A stretch of 35,348 bases of DNA, taken from positions 1 to 35,348 of the forward strand of contig JBOFGK010000048.1 in NCBI GenBank assembly GCA_051649085.1, in the 5' to 3' direction. This DNA comes from JBOFGK01 sp051649085 (lineage in GTDB: Bacteria; Bacillota_I; Bacilli_A; UBA3375). Numbering within the stretch: position 1 is the first letter of the stretch; the number at the start of each line of letters is the position of its first letter. Of this stretch, positions 7,532-16,950 are shown piece by piece. The position numbers and the translations under genes are program-made. The notes under the pieces were generated by a model. That model ran no database searches. It worked only from the letters and a program-made list of their open reading frames with translations, and was not told the origin of the DNA.

Positions 7532-7841
7532 AAAGTTTTCAAATTTTAGTCAATTCAAAAATCAATATAATGTGCTTATTTTCACAGATGAGAAATGTAT
7601 AGAATGTTACAAATTAAAAGCAGATTATCCAATATTGATTAATGAATTTACAGATGTGGAGTTCTTCGAAATTGATGCGTTTGAGTTTAGTGACTTGTCA
7701 ACTAAATATGAAATTTATACACTACCTTCTATTGTTCTGTTTAAGGGGACAACAGAAGTTGCAAGATTTAATCATGGTTTGAAAAAAAACAGTAAATATA
7801 TAATAAACTTTATAAAAGTTTTTAAAGGAGTAAATAAATGA
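7524..7841 (+). CDS. Thioredoxin-like protein (YtpP position)
   Basis: A 105-aa cytoplasmic thioredoxin-fold protein. The redox motif is Cys25-Ile-Glu-Cys28 rather than the classic CGPC, and the cis-proline is Pro68 in YTLPSIV. No signal peptide is present. It is likely a thiol-disulfide oxidoreductase; CIEC suggests a redox potential different from housekeeping thioredoxin. It overlaps the previous gene by 8 bases and the next by 4 (ATGA). The neighbourhood (M42 peptidase before, ytpR after) is the one that holds ytpP in Bacillus. Confidence 0.85.
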   Translation: MIRKFSNFSQFKNQYNVLIFTDEKCIECYKLKADYPILINEFTDVEFFEIDAFEFSDLSTKYEIYTLPSIVLFKGTTEVARFNHGLKKNSKYIINFIKVFKGVNK

Positions 7842-8392
7842 TGCAAAGTAGCTTTTACAATCAAGAAAATAACGTTTTAACAATTGCTTGGGAAAAACTT
7901 CCAGTGACACAGACTAAACAAGATGGTAACAATGTTTTAATTTATAATAATGAAAAGTTGATTGGAATAAATATTTTCCAACCAGATTTTTGTCAAGAAC
8001 CAGGAATTTATGATGTTCATAAGCTGCCAGAAGAATTAAAATCGTTGATCGATGTACCACTTGAAAATCCTTATGTTGTTGGAAAAGTTATTGAACTTGA
8101 GAAACATCCTAAATCAGAAAAATTGAATGTATGTCAAGTTGAAATTGGCAATAATGAAACTACCCAAATAGTTTGTGGTGCAAGCAATGTAAGTGCTGGA
8201 ATCCTAGTAGTTGTTGCTAAAGTTGGGGCTTTCATGCCTAACGGAATGTACATTGCGAAAAATAAATTAATTGACATTGATTCGCATGGAATGATTTGTT
8301 CATTATTTGAACTTGGAAAAACTGAGCAAACAGGAATGGGAATTGCAATTTTAGAGGAAGATAAATATCAAGTTGGTGCAGACTTTGTCTAA
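7838..8392 (+). CDS. ytpR: YtpR-type tRNA-binding domain protein
   Basis: A 184-aa protein. The C-terminal half, from about residue 85 (NPYVVGKVIELEKHPKSEKL), is the EMAP/tRNA-binding OB-fold also found at the N-terminus of the phenylalanyl-tRNA synthetase beta chain; the pattern continues with IVCGASNV and HGMICSLFELG. The N-terminal 80 residues are the YtpR-specific part. The protein probably binds tRNA or another nucleic acid; the cellular role is not established. Two adjacent ATGs (7838 and 7841) are possible; the first is 7 bases from AAAGGAG and gives the ATGA overlap, so it is preferred. Confidence 0.9.
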   Translation: MMQSSFYNQENNVLTIAWEKLPVTQTKQDGNNVLIYNNEKLIGINIFQPDFCQEPGIYDVHKLPEELKSLIDVPLENPYVVGKVIELEKHPKSEKLNVCQVEIGNNETTQIVCGASNVSAGILVVVAKVGAFMPNGMYIAKNKLIDIDSHGMICSLFELGKTEQTGMGIAILEEDKYQVGADFV

Positions 8393-8448
8393 GTAACAAG
8401 TGGCTAACTAGTAATATTTAAATAAATAAAATTTTATGAGGAGCGATG

Positions 8449-9753
8449 ATGAATTACCATTTGATCGGAATTAAAGGAAGCGGAATGTGTGCCCTTGCTC
8501 AAATCTTAAAGGATCAAGGACATAATGTAACAGGTAGTGATATCGAGAATAAATATTTTACAGATGATATTTTAGACCGTGCTGGGATAAAATATTTACC
8601 ATTTTCAGAAACAAACATTACAAGTGAAATCGATGAAGTTATTATCGGAAATGCCTTTGACGAAACAAATGTTGAGGTTGTTAAAGCAATGGAATTAGGC
8701 TTAAAGCAATATCGTTATTTTGAGAAATTATCAACACTTGTTGCTGAAACAAAAATTGCGATTGCAGGAACAAATGGAAAAACAACGACAACAGGGCTTT
8801 GTGCAAGTATGTTTGCTGATCAAAAACTGAGTTATTTGATTGGGGATGGAACAGGATTTAGTAAAGAAACTACCGCAGATTATTTTATCTTTGAAGCATG
8901 TGAGTATAAAAATACTTTTTTCAATTATCATCCTGAAATTGGTTTAATTAATAATGTTGAACTTGATCATCCGGATTTCTTTAAAACACTTGAACAAATG
9001 ATTGAGTCATTTCAAACATTTGCGAATAACTGTCAAAAGATTGTAGTTAATGGTGATGATCAAAATGCAATGAAACTTACGCACCCAAATAAAATTATAT
9101 TCGGGATCGAAAACGAAAGTGCACATATAAATGCGAAAAACGTTGAGTATTTACCAACGGGTATTAAATTTGATTTAATAATCGACAATAATCTTATTGG
9201 AGAAAAATGCTTACCATTTTATGGTGAACATATGCTATATAATTCACTTGCAGCAATTGGAATTGCCTATGCTTGTGGACTTGAATATGATCGTGCAATT
9301 GAAAATTTGATGTTGTTTCATGGAGTGAATCGACGCTTTTTTGAAGAAGTTTTAGATAAAGAAAATGGAATTGTCCTAATTGATGATTACGCCCACCACC
9401 CAACAGCGATCGAACTGACAATTAATGCAGTTCGTCAAAAGTATCCAGATTCAATAGTAACAGTTCTGTTCCAACCGCATACTTATTCGAGAACAGCAAA
9501 ATTTATGGAGGAATTTGCCGAGTCATTAGTACTTGCTGATAGAATCTTCCTATGTCCAATTTTTGGATCAGTACGTGAAACAGAGCAGACAGTGACCATC
9601 GATGATTTAGGAGATGCAATAGAAAAGCATGGCGTAAATCTTGAACGAGATTTAACATTTATTGAAACGATAAAGAAAAATCATGTAATCTGTATGCTAG
9701 GTGCTGGTGATATCGATAAATTATATAGACCACAAATTAAGGAGTTACTCTGA
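8449..9753 (+). CDS. murC: UDP-N-acetylmuramate--L-alanine ligase MurC
   Basis: MurC adds L-Ala to UDP-MurNAc with ATP, the first peptide step of peptidoglycan synthesis in the cytoplasm. The N-terminal Rossmann start YHLIGIKGSGM, the ATP loop AGTNGKTTTT (about 106-115) and the MurC/Mpl signature DDYAHHPTAI (about 323-332) are all present. The length is 434 aa from the ATG at 8449. This ATG is 5 bases from GAGGAG; the ATG 3 bases upstream would be only 2 bases away. MurC usually has His in GTHGKT or GSHGKT, while here it is Asn. The SftA/FtsK gene found between ytpR and murC in Bacillus is absent. Murein synthesis shows this is a walled organism. Confidence 0.93.
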   Translation: MNYHLIGIKGSGMCALAQILKDQGHNVTGSDIENKYFTDDILDRAGIKYLPFSETNITSEIDEVIIGNAFDETNVEVVKAMELGLKQYRYFEKLSTLVAETKIAIAGTNGKTTTTGLCASMFADQKLSYLIGDGTGFSKETTADYFIFEACEYKNTFFNYHPEIGLINNVELDHPDFFKTLEQMIESFQTFANNCQKIVVNGDDQNAMKLTHPNKIIFGIENESAHINAKNVEYLPTGIKFDLIIDNNLIGEKCLPFYGEHMLYNSLAAIGIAYACGLEYDRAIENLMLFHGVNRRFFEEVLDKENGIVLIDDYAHHPTAIELTINAVRQKYPDSIVTVLFQPHTYSRTAKFMEEFAESLVLADRIFLCPIFGSVRETEQTVTIDDLGDAIEKHGVNLERDLTFIETIKKNHVICMLGAGDIDKLYRPQIKELL

Positions 9754-10688
9754 TGATAAAATTACAAGTTAAAGATTTAATGAACAATCACAATAATTTA
9801 ACTCTACTGACAAATGAAAATACTTTGTTACGTGAAATAAAAACTCCGGAAATTGCCAGACCAGGTCTAAGTTTAATTACTAAAATCGATGAATTCCCAT
9901 ATGAGCGAATTCAAGTTTACGGATTAATGGAAGTCAATTATATGCGTCGTAATAAATTAACATCCGAACAGCTAAAAACACTACTTAATCCACAAACACC
10001 ATTGATTATTTTTTCCCGGGATTTGCAACCAGATAAAGAATTAATTGAGTATGCAAATCAGCTTAATATTGCGGTTGCAATAAGTCCGATTTCAACAACA
10101 AAACTATCATCAATTATTCATACACAATTGGAATATGAATTAGCGCTTACAACGCAAGTTCATGGAGTGTTGTTAAGTATTTATGGAGAAGGTGTATTAA
10201 TTCAAGGAAGAAGTGGAATTGGTAAAAGTGAGGTTGCGTTAGAACTTGTTCAAAAAAAACATGTCTTGGTTGCGGATGATTCAGTTGTTATTCGTAAAAT
10301 AGGTGAGAAGGAATTGATTGGATCAGCTCCAGATTTACTGAAAAATAGAATGGAAATTAGAGGAATTGGAATTGTTGATATTCAACGCTTATACGGAACA
10401 ACTGCGGTTGCCCCTGAAGCTAAAATTGATCTTGTAATTGAATTAAATGATCCAGGTAGGATCGAAGATAGAATTGGTAATAATTGGCGAACAAAAGAAT
10501 TCTTAGAAACAGAAATAAAAATGGTCTCAATTCCTGTTTTTGGTGGACGAAGTGTTGCCAATATGATCGAAGTAGCAGTAGCAAATCATCAACTTAGAAC
10601 ACATTATAATTATGATAGTTCACAAGAATTTATTGATGATTTAGCACAAACATTAAAAGAGGCTAAAGAAAAGAGGGAAAATGAATAG
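9753..10688 (+). CDS. hprK: HPr kinase/phosphorylase
   Basis: HprK phosphorylates and dephosphorylates Ser46 of HPr, the central sensor of carbon catabolite control in Bacillota. The 311-aa protein has the N-terminal regulatory domain, then Walker A GRSGIGKS (152-159), the catalytic VLVADDSVVI segment and the second signature EIRGIGIVDIQRLYG. All are at family positions. The start overlaps the murC stop by one base (TGATG). The following lgt gene overlaps its end by 8 bases, the same hprK-lgt pairing as in Bacillus. Confidence 0.96.
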   Translation: MIKLQVKDLMNNHNNLTLLTNENTLLREIKTPEIARPGLSLITKIDEFPYERIQVYGLMEVNYMRRNKLTSEQLKTLLNPQTPLIIFSRDLQPDKELIEYANQLNIAVAISPISTTKLSSIIHTQLEYELALTTQVHGVLLSIYGEGVLIQGRSGIGKSEVALELVQKKHVLVADDSVVIRKIGEKELIGSAPDLLKNRMEIRGIGIVDIQRLYGTTAVAPEAKIDLVIELNDPGRIEDRIGNNWRTKEFLETEIKMVSIPVFGGRSVANMIEVAVANHQLRTHYNYDSSQEFIDDLAQTLKEAKEKRENE

Positions 10689-11457
10689 CATTGCAATAGA
10701 AATTGGAACGTTTAATATTACTTGGTATGCAATCTTTATTGTGACTGGAATAATAATCGGATATATTCTTGCAACTAAAGAAGTTCGTCGTCAAAATTTT
10801 AACTTTAAATTATTCGAAGATTTTGCATTTGGTGTAGTGATTTTGGGAATTATAGGTGCAAGAATATGGTATGTTTTATTTGATTTAAGTTTATATGCAG
10901 ATAATCCACTTCAAATTTTTGCAATCTGGAATGGTGGTTTAGCAATTCATGGTGCAATTACAGCAGGATTATTATTCACACTATACTTTACAAGAAAACA
11001 TAAATTAAATTTTTTGCAATTAACAGATATTCTTGTACCGGGAGTATTAATTGGGCAAGCAATCGGAAGATATGGTAATTTTACAAATCAAGAAGCCCAT
11101 GGACCGGCAACAACTGAAGCCTATTTACGAAGTCTACCCCTTCCAGACTTTGTAGTAAATGGAATGAACATTGATGGAACATATTACATTCCCACTTTTT
11201 TCTATGAGTCAACTTGGAATATTATTGGGTTTGTACTTGTAATGTTAGTTATCCGAAAAAAATATCGTCAAAAATTTGGAACAATTACCGCTTTTTACCT
11301 AATCTGGTATGGTACAATTAGAATTTATATTGAGTCATTACGAACAGATGCATTGATGTTTGGTGAAATTAAAGTCGCCCAACTTGCTTCAGTTTTGATG
11401 GTAATTGCTGGAATATATATTTTATTCAAATTATTTAAAAAAAGTAAGAAAAATTAA
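10681..11457 (+). CDS. lgt: Prolipoprotein diacylglyceryl transferase
   Basis: Lgt transfers diacylglycerol from phosphatidylglycerol to the lipobox cysteine of prolipoproteins in the membrane. The 258-aa protein has about seven hydrophobic segments, the WNGGLAIHGA segment, the signature IGRYGNFTNQEAHG and the C-terminal part FFYESTWNIIGF, all typical. AGAGGGAA precedes the ATG, inside hprK. A 37-base gap separates it from plsX. Confidence 0.95.
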   Translation: MNSIAIEIGTFNITWYAIFIVTGIIIGYILATKEVRRQNFNFKLFEDFAFGVVILGIIGARIWYVLFDLSLYADNPLQIFAIWNGGLAIHGAITAGLLFTLYFTRKHKLNFLQLTDILVPGVLIGQAIGRYGNFTNQEAHGPATTEAYLRSLPLPDFVVNGMNIDGTYYIPTFFYESTWNIIGFVLVMLVIRKKYRQKFGTITAFYLIWYGTIRIYIESLRTDALMFGEIKVAQLASVLMVIAGIYILFKLFKKSKKN

Positions 11458-11494
11458 AATAGAAAATGTTGAGTCAAAAGGTTAAAGGAGAACA

Positions 11495-12490
11495 ATGTAT
11501 AAAATAGGGTTTGATGCAAGTGGTGGTGATCACGCTTACGAAGCAACGGTCGCTGCAGCACTTGATTTTGTGAAAAACAGTAAAAACAAGGTAGTTTTAT
11601 TCGGTGATGAAGAGCAAATAAAAAATCATTTAACAACTTCACATGGACAAATAGAAATTGTCAATTGTACAGAATATATTTCATCAAATGAAGAAGCGGT
11701 AAGTGCGATTAAAACTAAAAAAGATTCAGCGATTGTTGTTGGAGCAAATGCTTTGAAAAAAGGAGAAATCGATGCGCTTTTAAGTGCGGGTAGTACTGGT
11801 GCTCTAGTTGCTGCGGGTATCTTCGTTTGTGGAAGAATACGTGGTATTGAGCGACCAGCACTAAGTGGTATTTATCCTTCTACTAAAAAGCCAACTCCAA
11901 CAATGATGCTTGATATAGGTGCTAATTCAGAACCGAAACCTAAGCATTTACTACAATATAGCCAAATGGGTTCAATTTATATGAATGCGTTATATGATGT
12001 TGAAAATCCAAAAGTTGGATTGCTTAATATTGGAACAGAAGAAAATAAAGGTAGTGAATTGTATCAAGAAACACATCAACTATTAAAAAACTCAAATTTA
12101 AATTTCTATGGAAATGAAGAAACGAGAAATATAATTGAAACACAGTGCGATGTGCTTGTTATTGATGGAGTTGCAGGTAATTTTGTTTTGAAAGCAATGG
12201 AAGGAATTGTAAGTTTCTTTGGTTCGGCACTAAAAGACATTTTCCAGAAAAACCCTGTAAATATGGTAGCAGGTCTAATCGTGAAAAATAATTTGAGTGA
12301 TATGAAAAAACAGCTTGATTATAAAGAAATTGGAGCAACGCCAATTTTAGGAATAAATCATGTGCTAATGAAAGCTCATGGTTCAAGTAACCAATATACC
12401 TTTGTCAATGCTTTGAAAGCAACTGAAAAAGTGATTGAAAGTCAATACATTGACAAAATCAAGATACACCTTAAGCAAGGGGAAAATTAA
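11495..12490 (+). CDS. plsX: Phosphate acyltransferase PlsX
   Basis: PlsX converts acyl-ACP to acyl-phosphate, which feeds PlsY (encoded at 960-385). The 331-aa protein opens with YKIGFDASGGDHA, the family start usually written DAMGGDHAP, and includes LLSAGSTGALVAAG, PTMMLDIGAN and GLLNIGTEENKG. AAAGGAG lies 4 bases before the ATG. The Met-to-Ser change in the opening motif is not in a known catalytic position. It directly precedes rnc with a one-base overlap (TAATG). The usual plsX-fabD-fabG-acpP order is broken: no fab or acpP genes follow. Confidence 0.95.
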   Translation: MYKIGFDASGGDHAYEATVAAALDFVKNSKNKVVLFGDEEQIKNHLTTSHGQIEIVNCTEYISSNEEAVSAIKTKKDSAIVVGANALKKGEIDALLSAGSTGALVAAGIFVCGRIRGIERPALSGIYPSTKKPTPTMMLDIGANSEPKPKHLLQYSQMGSIYMNALYDVENPKVGLLNIGTEENKGSELYQETHQLLKNSNLNFYGNEETRNIIETQCDVLVIDGVAGNFVLKAMEGIVSFFGSALKDIFQKNPVNMVAGLIVKNNLSDMKKQLDYKEIGATPILGINHVLMKAHGSSNQYTFVNALKATEKVIESQYIDKIKIHLKQGEN

Positions 12491-13167
12491 TGGAAAGCTT
12501 GTATGAGTTACATAATTTACATGAAGTTGAAGAAAAAATAAATCTAGAATTTGAAGATAAAGAATTATTAGTTAAGGCCTTTATTCATCCATCATTTAAT
12601 GCAGAAGTAAATCAAAATTATCAGCGTTTAGAATTTTTAGGTGATGCAATTGCACAAATGATAGTTAGTGATTACTTATATCGTAAGTATCCGCAAACTC
12701 GTGAGGGAGATATGTCTAAAACGAGAAGTGCACTTGTTGCAGCACCATCATTTGGTTATTTAGTAAATAAATTAAATTTAGAACAATATATAATTGTTGG
12801 ACCATCAATGAAAAATACAACAAACATAAAAAAAGATTCTTTTAAAGCGGATATCTTTGAATCACTTTTAGGAGCAATTTATTTGGATAAAGGAATTATG
12901 GAAGCTGAAAAATTTGTCCATGAAACGATAATAAAGAATAAAAGATTTCTGTTATCGCAAGAACAAATTAAGGATTATAAAACTCAAATTCAGGAAAAAC
13001 TACAAATTAATGGACAAATTGAAATTTCTTATAAAACAGAAAAGCAAAATGAGATTTTTGTCGCAAAATTATTTGTTGAAGGAACAATTATTGGACGAGG
13101 ACAAGGAAAATCCAAAAAAGAAGCAGAACAACAAGCCGCAAAAAATGCACTTGTATTATATAAATAA
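12490..13167 (+). CDS. rnc: Ribonuclease III
   Basis: Cleaves double-stranded RNA in rRNA processing and mRNA turnover. In 225 aa the endonuclease signature QRLEFLGDAIAQMIVSDYL contains Glu48 and Asp52, and the second acidic pair is Asp121 and Glu124 in ADIFESLLGAIYLD, so the four metal-binding residues are intact. The C-terminal double-stranded RNA-binding domain spans about 162-225 and ends with KSKKEAEQQAAKNAL. The gene is translationally coupled to plsX and is followed after 11 bases by smc, the usual rnc-smc-ftsY order. Confidence 0.96.
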   Translation: MESLYELHNLHEVEEKINLEFEDKELLVKAFIHPSFNAEVNQNYQRLEFLGDAIAQMIVSDYLYRKYPQTREGDMSKTRSALVAAPSFGYLVNKLNLEQYIIVGPSMKNTTNIKKDSFKADIFESLLGAIYLDKGIMEAEKFVHETIIKNKRFLLSQEQIKDYKTQIQEKLQINGQIEISYKTEKQNEIFVAKLFVEGTIIGRGQGKSKKEAEQQAAKNALVLYK

Positions 13168-13178
13168 GGAGGTGTATA

Positions 13179-16028
13179 ATGCGTATTAAAGAATTAAAAT
13201 TATTTGGATTTAAATCATTCTCAACAAAAACAACAATTAAATTCGATCATAATTTCATCGGAATTGTTGGGCCAAATGGAAGTGGAAAAAGTAATATAAT
13301 TGATGCAATACGCTGGGTCTTTGGTGAACATAGTAATAAATCATTGCGTGGGAGCAATGCAACGGATATTATTTTCAATGGAACTCAGACAAAAAAAAGA
13401 TTGAATGTCGCTGAGGTAACAATTGTGCTTGATAATGAAGATGGACATTTACCAATTGACTATTCAGAAGTTGCAATTACAAGACGTGTTTATCGAACAG
13501 GAAATAGTGAATATCTTTTAAATGGTACAGAGTGTCGTTTAAAAGATATTACTGAATTAATATTAGATACAGGTATGGGAAAAAGTTCGTTTTCAATTAT
13601 TTCGCAAGGGAAAATTGAATCAATTATTATGGACTCACCTGAGAATCGTCGAGCGATTGTTGAAGAAGTTGCAGGTGTGCTTAAGTATAAGAAAAGAAAA
13701 GAAACAACAGTACGTAAGCTTGTGAAAGTCGAACAAAATTTAAGTCAAGTAGATTTAATTTTAGGAGAAATGTTCGAACGAATTGAACCACTTAGAATTC
13801 AAAGTGAAAAAGCCCAAAACTTTCTAAAACTAAAAGAGCAATTAGATGTAAAAGAATTAACATATTTGGCAAATGCAGTGCAATTAAATTCCGAAAAATA
13901 TAATGCACTTAAGCAAATAATTGAAGAAAATAGTGTTGAACAAATAGCACTTGATAACCAAATAAGTGCTGATACGACAGCAATTAGTCAATTAAACGAA
14001 CAGATTAATGAAGTAGAGATTAGTAAAAATCAAATTAATAATCTAATTGTACTTAAAAATCGAGAAATAAGTGAATTAAGTGCTAAATATCAGATTTTAC
14101 AAGATAGAAGAGCGAATATTAAAGATTTAAATGATGGACAAAAACGAAAGTTAGAGCTAGAACAAAAAATTTTTGAAGTAAATTTGGAAATGTCAACAAT
14201 TACCGCACAAATTGAACAACTTGAATTAAACTTAGTTAATGAACTCAAACTTGAAACGGATTTTCTTAATTTACAAAATCAAAAGCAACAAGAAATTTCT
14301 AAAGTTGTTCGTGAGAAAAATGATTTAGAACGTGAACTAGCAAGTCATGATATTCCATTTGCAACAAGAAAGGTATTAGAACAAAATTTACCAGGGATTC
14401 ATAGCTATGTTTCAAAGTTATTCACAGTAGATCAAAAGTACGCTGAGGCTATTAATTCAGCAATTGGTGGTCGATTAAATGAGATTGTGACTGAAGATAA
14501 GCACTATGCACGTCAGGCTATTGATTTTCTAAAACAGCACCAATTTGGACGTCAAACATTTATTCCAATCGATGATGTTCATACGATGAAAGTTGATTCG
14601 AAAATCCACCAAGAATTAGCGAAAGTTGAAGGATTTGTCGGAATTGGAATTGACGTAATTAGTTTTGAAGAAAAATATACTAAAGTATTTGAACATTTAC
14701 TTGGGGCAATTATTATCGCAAGTGATATGAATGCAGCCTTTAGAATTTCTAAAATCACTAATCGCTACCGTATAGTCACACTTGATGGTGAAGTTGTTGC
14801 CCAGTCCGGAACATTAACTGGAGGAAGACATAAACGACAAAATCGCTTTATTATTGAAAATAAATTACAAAAAATCAATGATAAATTAGCCGAACTTGAG
14901 CAAAAAAACACCCAAACATTTGATTATGCTAAGAAAAACAAATTGACAAGTGAACTACAAATTAATCAACACAAGTATGGAATTCAAGCGAAAGAAAAAC
15001 AATTGCTTGAACTAGAATTTGGGACATTAGATAGCACTAAAGAAGAATTTGATGCGACTGAGATTTTTGAATTAACAGCTAAAATTGAAGAACTAAAAAA
15101 ACTTATTTCTAGTGAAGAAATTAGACTAGTTGAACTTGAAAATGCAGAGTATGAATTAAAGAAAGTTCGAGAAGAAAAACAATTAGATATGCGTGAAACT
15201 AATGAACGATTTAAGCTTTTATCTCGTAAATTGAGTGAAGCAGAAGGTCAGATTGGTCGTTTAGAAGTAACACTTAAAAATGATATTATGGTTTTAAACG
15301 AAGAATATAGTATAACTCCAGAACTTGCTTATCGAAAAGTCGCACATGATATAAATTTAGAAGAGTATCAAAAAGATGTTGCTAAATTGAAACGTGAAAT
15401 CCGTGCAATTGGACCAATAAATACGTTAGCAATTGAGGAATATGAAGAAGTAAGTACGAGATATAATTTTATTGACTCACAAAAAACGGACTTACTTTCA
15501 GCCAAAGAAAAGTTAGAAATAATCATTAACAAGCTTGATGTGTTCTTTATTGAAACGTTTGTAGAAACATATGAAAAGCTACGTGTAGAATTCCAACAAG
15601 TTTTCAAAGAATTATTTGGAGGTGGGTATGCCGATTTAGTTTTAACTAATCCAGATGATTATTTAAATACGGGAATCGAAATTGTTGCGCAACCACCTGG
15701 GAAAAAACTACAAACAATTTCACTATTGAGTGGTGGAGAAAAAGCCTTTACTGCAATTTCACTTTTATTTGCAATTTTACGAATTAGAACGGTTCCCTTT
15801 GCAATTTTAGATGAGGTTGAGGCCGCACTTGATGAGGTTAATGTTAAGCGTTATGCTAAATATTTAAAAATCTTTAGTGAGAAAACACAATTCTTAGTAA
15901 TAACCCATCGTCGTGGAACAATGGAATCAGTAGATACATTATATGGAATTACAATGCAAGAAAAAGGAGTTTCATCAATCTTAAATGTAACTCTTGAAGA
16001 AAAGGAGCAATATGTTCAAGAAGATTAA
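13179..16028 (+). CDS. smc: Chromosome segregation ATPase SMC, short-arm form
   Basis: SMC forms the condensin that loads at the chromosome origin and extrudes loops. The N-terminal head has Walker A GPNGSGKS (31-38), the hinge lies at about 400-555 (GIHSYVSKLF, AIGGRLNEIV, VAQSGTLTGG), and the C-terminal head has LLSGGEKAFTA (about 848-858) and Walker B FAILDEVEAALDE (about 874-886). All ATPase elements look intact. At 949 aa it is over 200 residues shorter than Bacillus SMC; the loss is in the two coiled-coil arms (about 165-400 and 555-735). The start has AAGGAGGTG 4 bases upstream. The end overlaps ftsY by 17 bases. Confidence 0.95.
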   Translation: MRIKELKLFGFKSFSTKTTIKFDHNFIGIVGPNGSGKSNIIDAIRWVFGEHSNKSLRGSNATDIIFNGTQTKKRLNVAEVTIVLDNEDGHLPIDYSEVAITRRVYRTGNSEYLLNGTECRLKDITELILDTGMGKSSFSIISQGKIESIIMDSPENRRAIVEEVAGVLKYKKRKETTVRKLVKVEQNLSQVDLILGEMFERIEPLRIQSEKAQNFLKLKEQLDVKELTYLANAVQLNSEKYNALKQIIEENSVEQIALDNQISADTTAISQLNEQINEVEISKNQINNLIVLKNREISELSAKYQILQDRRANIKDLNDGQKRKLELEQKIFEVNLEMSTITAQIEQLELNLVNELKLETDFLNLQNQKQQEISKVVREKNDLERELASHDIPFATRKVLEQNLPGIHSYVSKLFTVDQKYAEAINSAIGGRLNEIVTEDKHYARQAIDFLKQHQFGRQTFIPIDDVHTMKVDSKIHQELAKVEGFVGIGIDVISFEEKYTKVFEHLLGAIIIASDMNAAFRISKITNRYRIVTLDGEVVAQSGTLTGGRHKRQNRFIIENKLQKINDKLAELEQKNTQTFDYAKKNKLTSELQINQHKYGIQAKEKQLLELEFGTLDSTKEEFDATEIFELTAKIEELKKLISSEEIRLVELENAEYELKKVREEKQLDMRETNERFKLLSRKLSEAEGQIGRLEVTLKNDIMVLNEEYSITPELAYRKVAHDINLEEYQKDVAKLKREIRAIGPINTLAIEEYEEVSTRYNFIDSQKTDLLSAKEKLEIIINKLDVFFIETFVETYEKLRVEFQQVFKELFGGGYADLVLTNPDDYLNTGIEIVAQPPGKKLQTISLLSGGEKAFTAISLLFAILRIRTVPFAILDEVEAALDEVNVKRYAKYLKIFSEKTQFLVITHRRGTMESVDTLYGITMQEKGVSSILNVTLEEKEQYVQED

Positions 16029-16950
16029 AAATGCCTTTGAAGAAATGAAGATGTTCTATGGAATCGGAATTAGCAATTTAGTCTTTGAATTCAATAAAGA
16101 ATTCAATAAATTGTTTATTGATCGAGAATTTTTCGATGAAGATTTCTTTGATGATTTGGAAGAAAAGTTGATTGAACTTGATATAATGCCTAACTTGGCA
16201 ATAATGATTCGTGATCAAGTCGAAAAAGAAATTTATAATCAAAAAGCAGATCCTAAGATGTTTACGAAAGTTGTGATTAAAGTAATTAATGAACTGTTAA
16301 ACTACCAAGGTGATCAAAAACTTGAACTTGATAACAATCTAAATGTCTGGTTAGTAATCGGAGTAAATGGTGTTGGAAAAACGACAACAATTTCTAAATT
16401 AGCAAATCTTCATAAAGATAAAAATATTGAATTGGTTGCTGCTGATACCTTTAGAGCTGGTGCAATAGCGCAGTTAAGCGAGTGGGCAAACCGCTTAAAT
16501 GTACCAATTGTTGCAACTCATCAAGGGCATGCACCAAGTGCTGTAATTTATGATGGAATGGATTCAGCAATTCGTAATAAACGTGAACTTTTAATCTGTG
16601 ATACGGCAGGAAGATTACATAATAAAAGTGAGCTAATGAATGAACTTAAGAAAATTCATTCAATTATTGTGAAAAAGACAGAAGAAGAAGTTATGACTTT
16701 AAAAACAGTATTAGTTTTAGATGGAACAGCTGGAAAAAATACAATTGAACAAGCTCGAATCTTTAATGAAATTACGAAAGTAGATGGAGTAATCATTACT
16801 AAACTTGATACAGGTGGAAAAGCGGGAGTTGTGATTAACGTAGCGTATGAATTAAATGTTCCGATCTATTACATTACAACTGGAGAAGCGGTTGAAAATC
16901 TTGCCGAATTTAAGTTCGATGAATATTTCAGTGGAATGTTTGAGGTCTAA
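16012..16950 (+). CDS. ftsY: Signal recognition particle receptor FtsY
   Basis: FtsY is the membrane-associated SRP receptor GTPase. The NG domains are complete: G1 GVNGVGKTTT (about 116-125), DTFRAGAIAQL, DTAGRLHNKSEL and TKLDTGGKAG. It has no long acidic A domain; an amphipathic start (MFKKIKNAFEEMKMF) probably serves as the membrane anchor. I set the start at 16012 because AAAGGAG (16001-16007) lies just upstream and the conserved N-terminus begins there; an in-frame ATG at 15994 has no ribosome site. The product is 312 aa. The stop overlaps ylxM by one base. Confidence 0.95.
   Translation: MFKKIKNAFEEMKMFYGIGISNLVFEFNKEFNKLFIDREFFDEDFFDDLEEKLIELDIMPNLAIMIRDQVEKEIYNQKADPKMFTKVVIKVINELLNYQGDQKLELDNNLNVWLVIGVNGVGKTTTISKLANLHKDKNIELVAADTFRAGAIAQLSEWANRLNVPIVATHQGHAPSAVIYDGMDSAIRNKRELLICDTAGRLHNKSELMNELKKIHSIIVKKTEEEVMTLKTVLVLDGTAGKNTIEQARIFNEITKVDGVIITKLDTGGKAGVVINVAYELNVPIYYITTGEAVENLAEFKFDEYFSGMFEV

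Noticed and set aside
15994..16011. Upstream in-frame ATG for ftsY adding six residues
   Set aside because: No ribosome site precedes it; AAAGGAG lies after it and directly before the ATG at 16012, where the family N-terminus begins.
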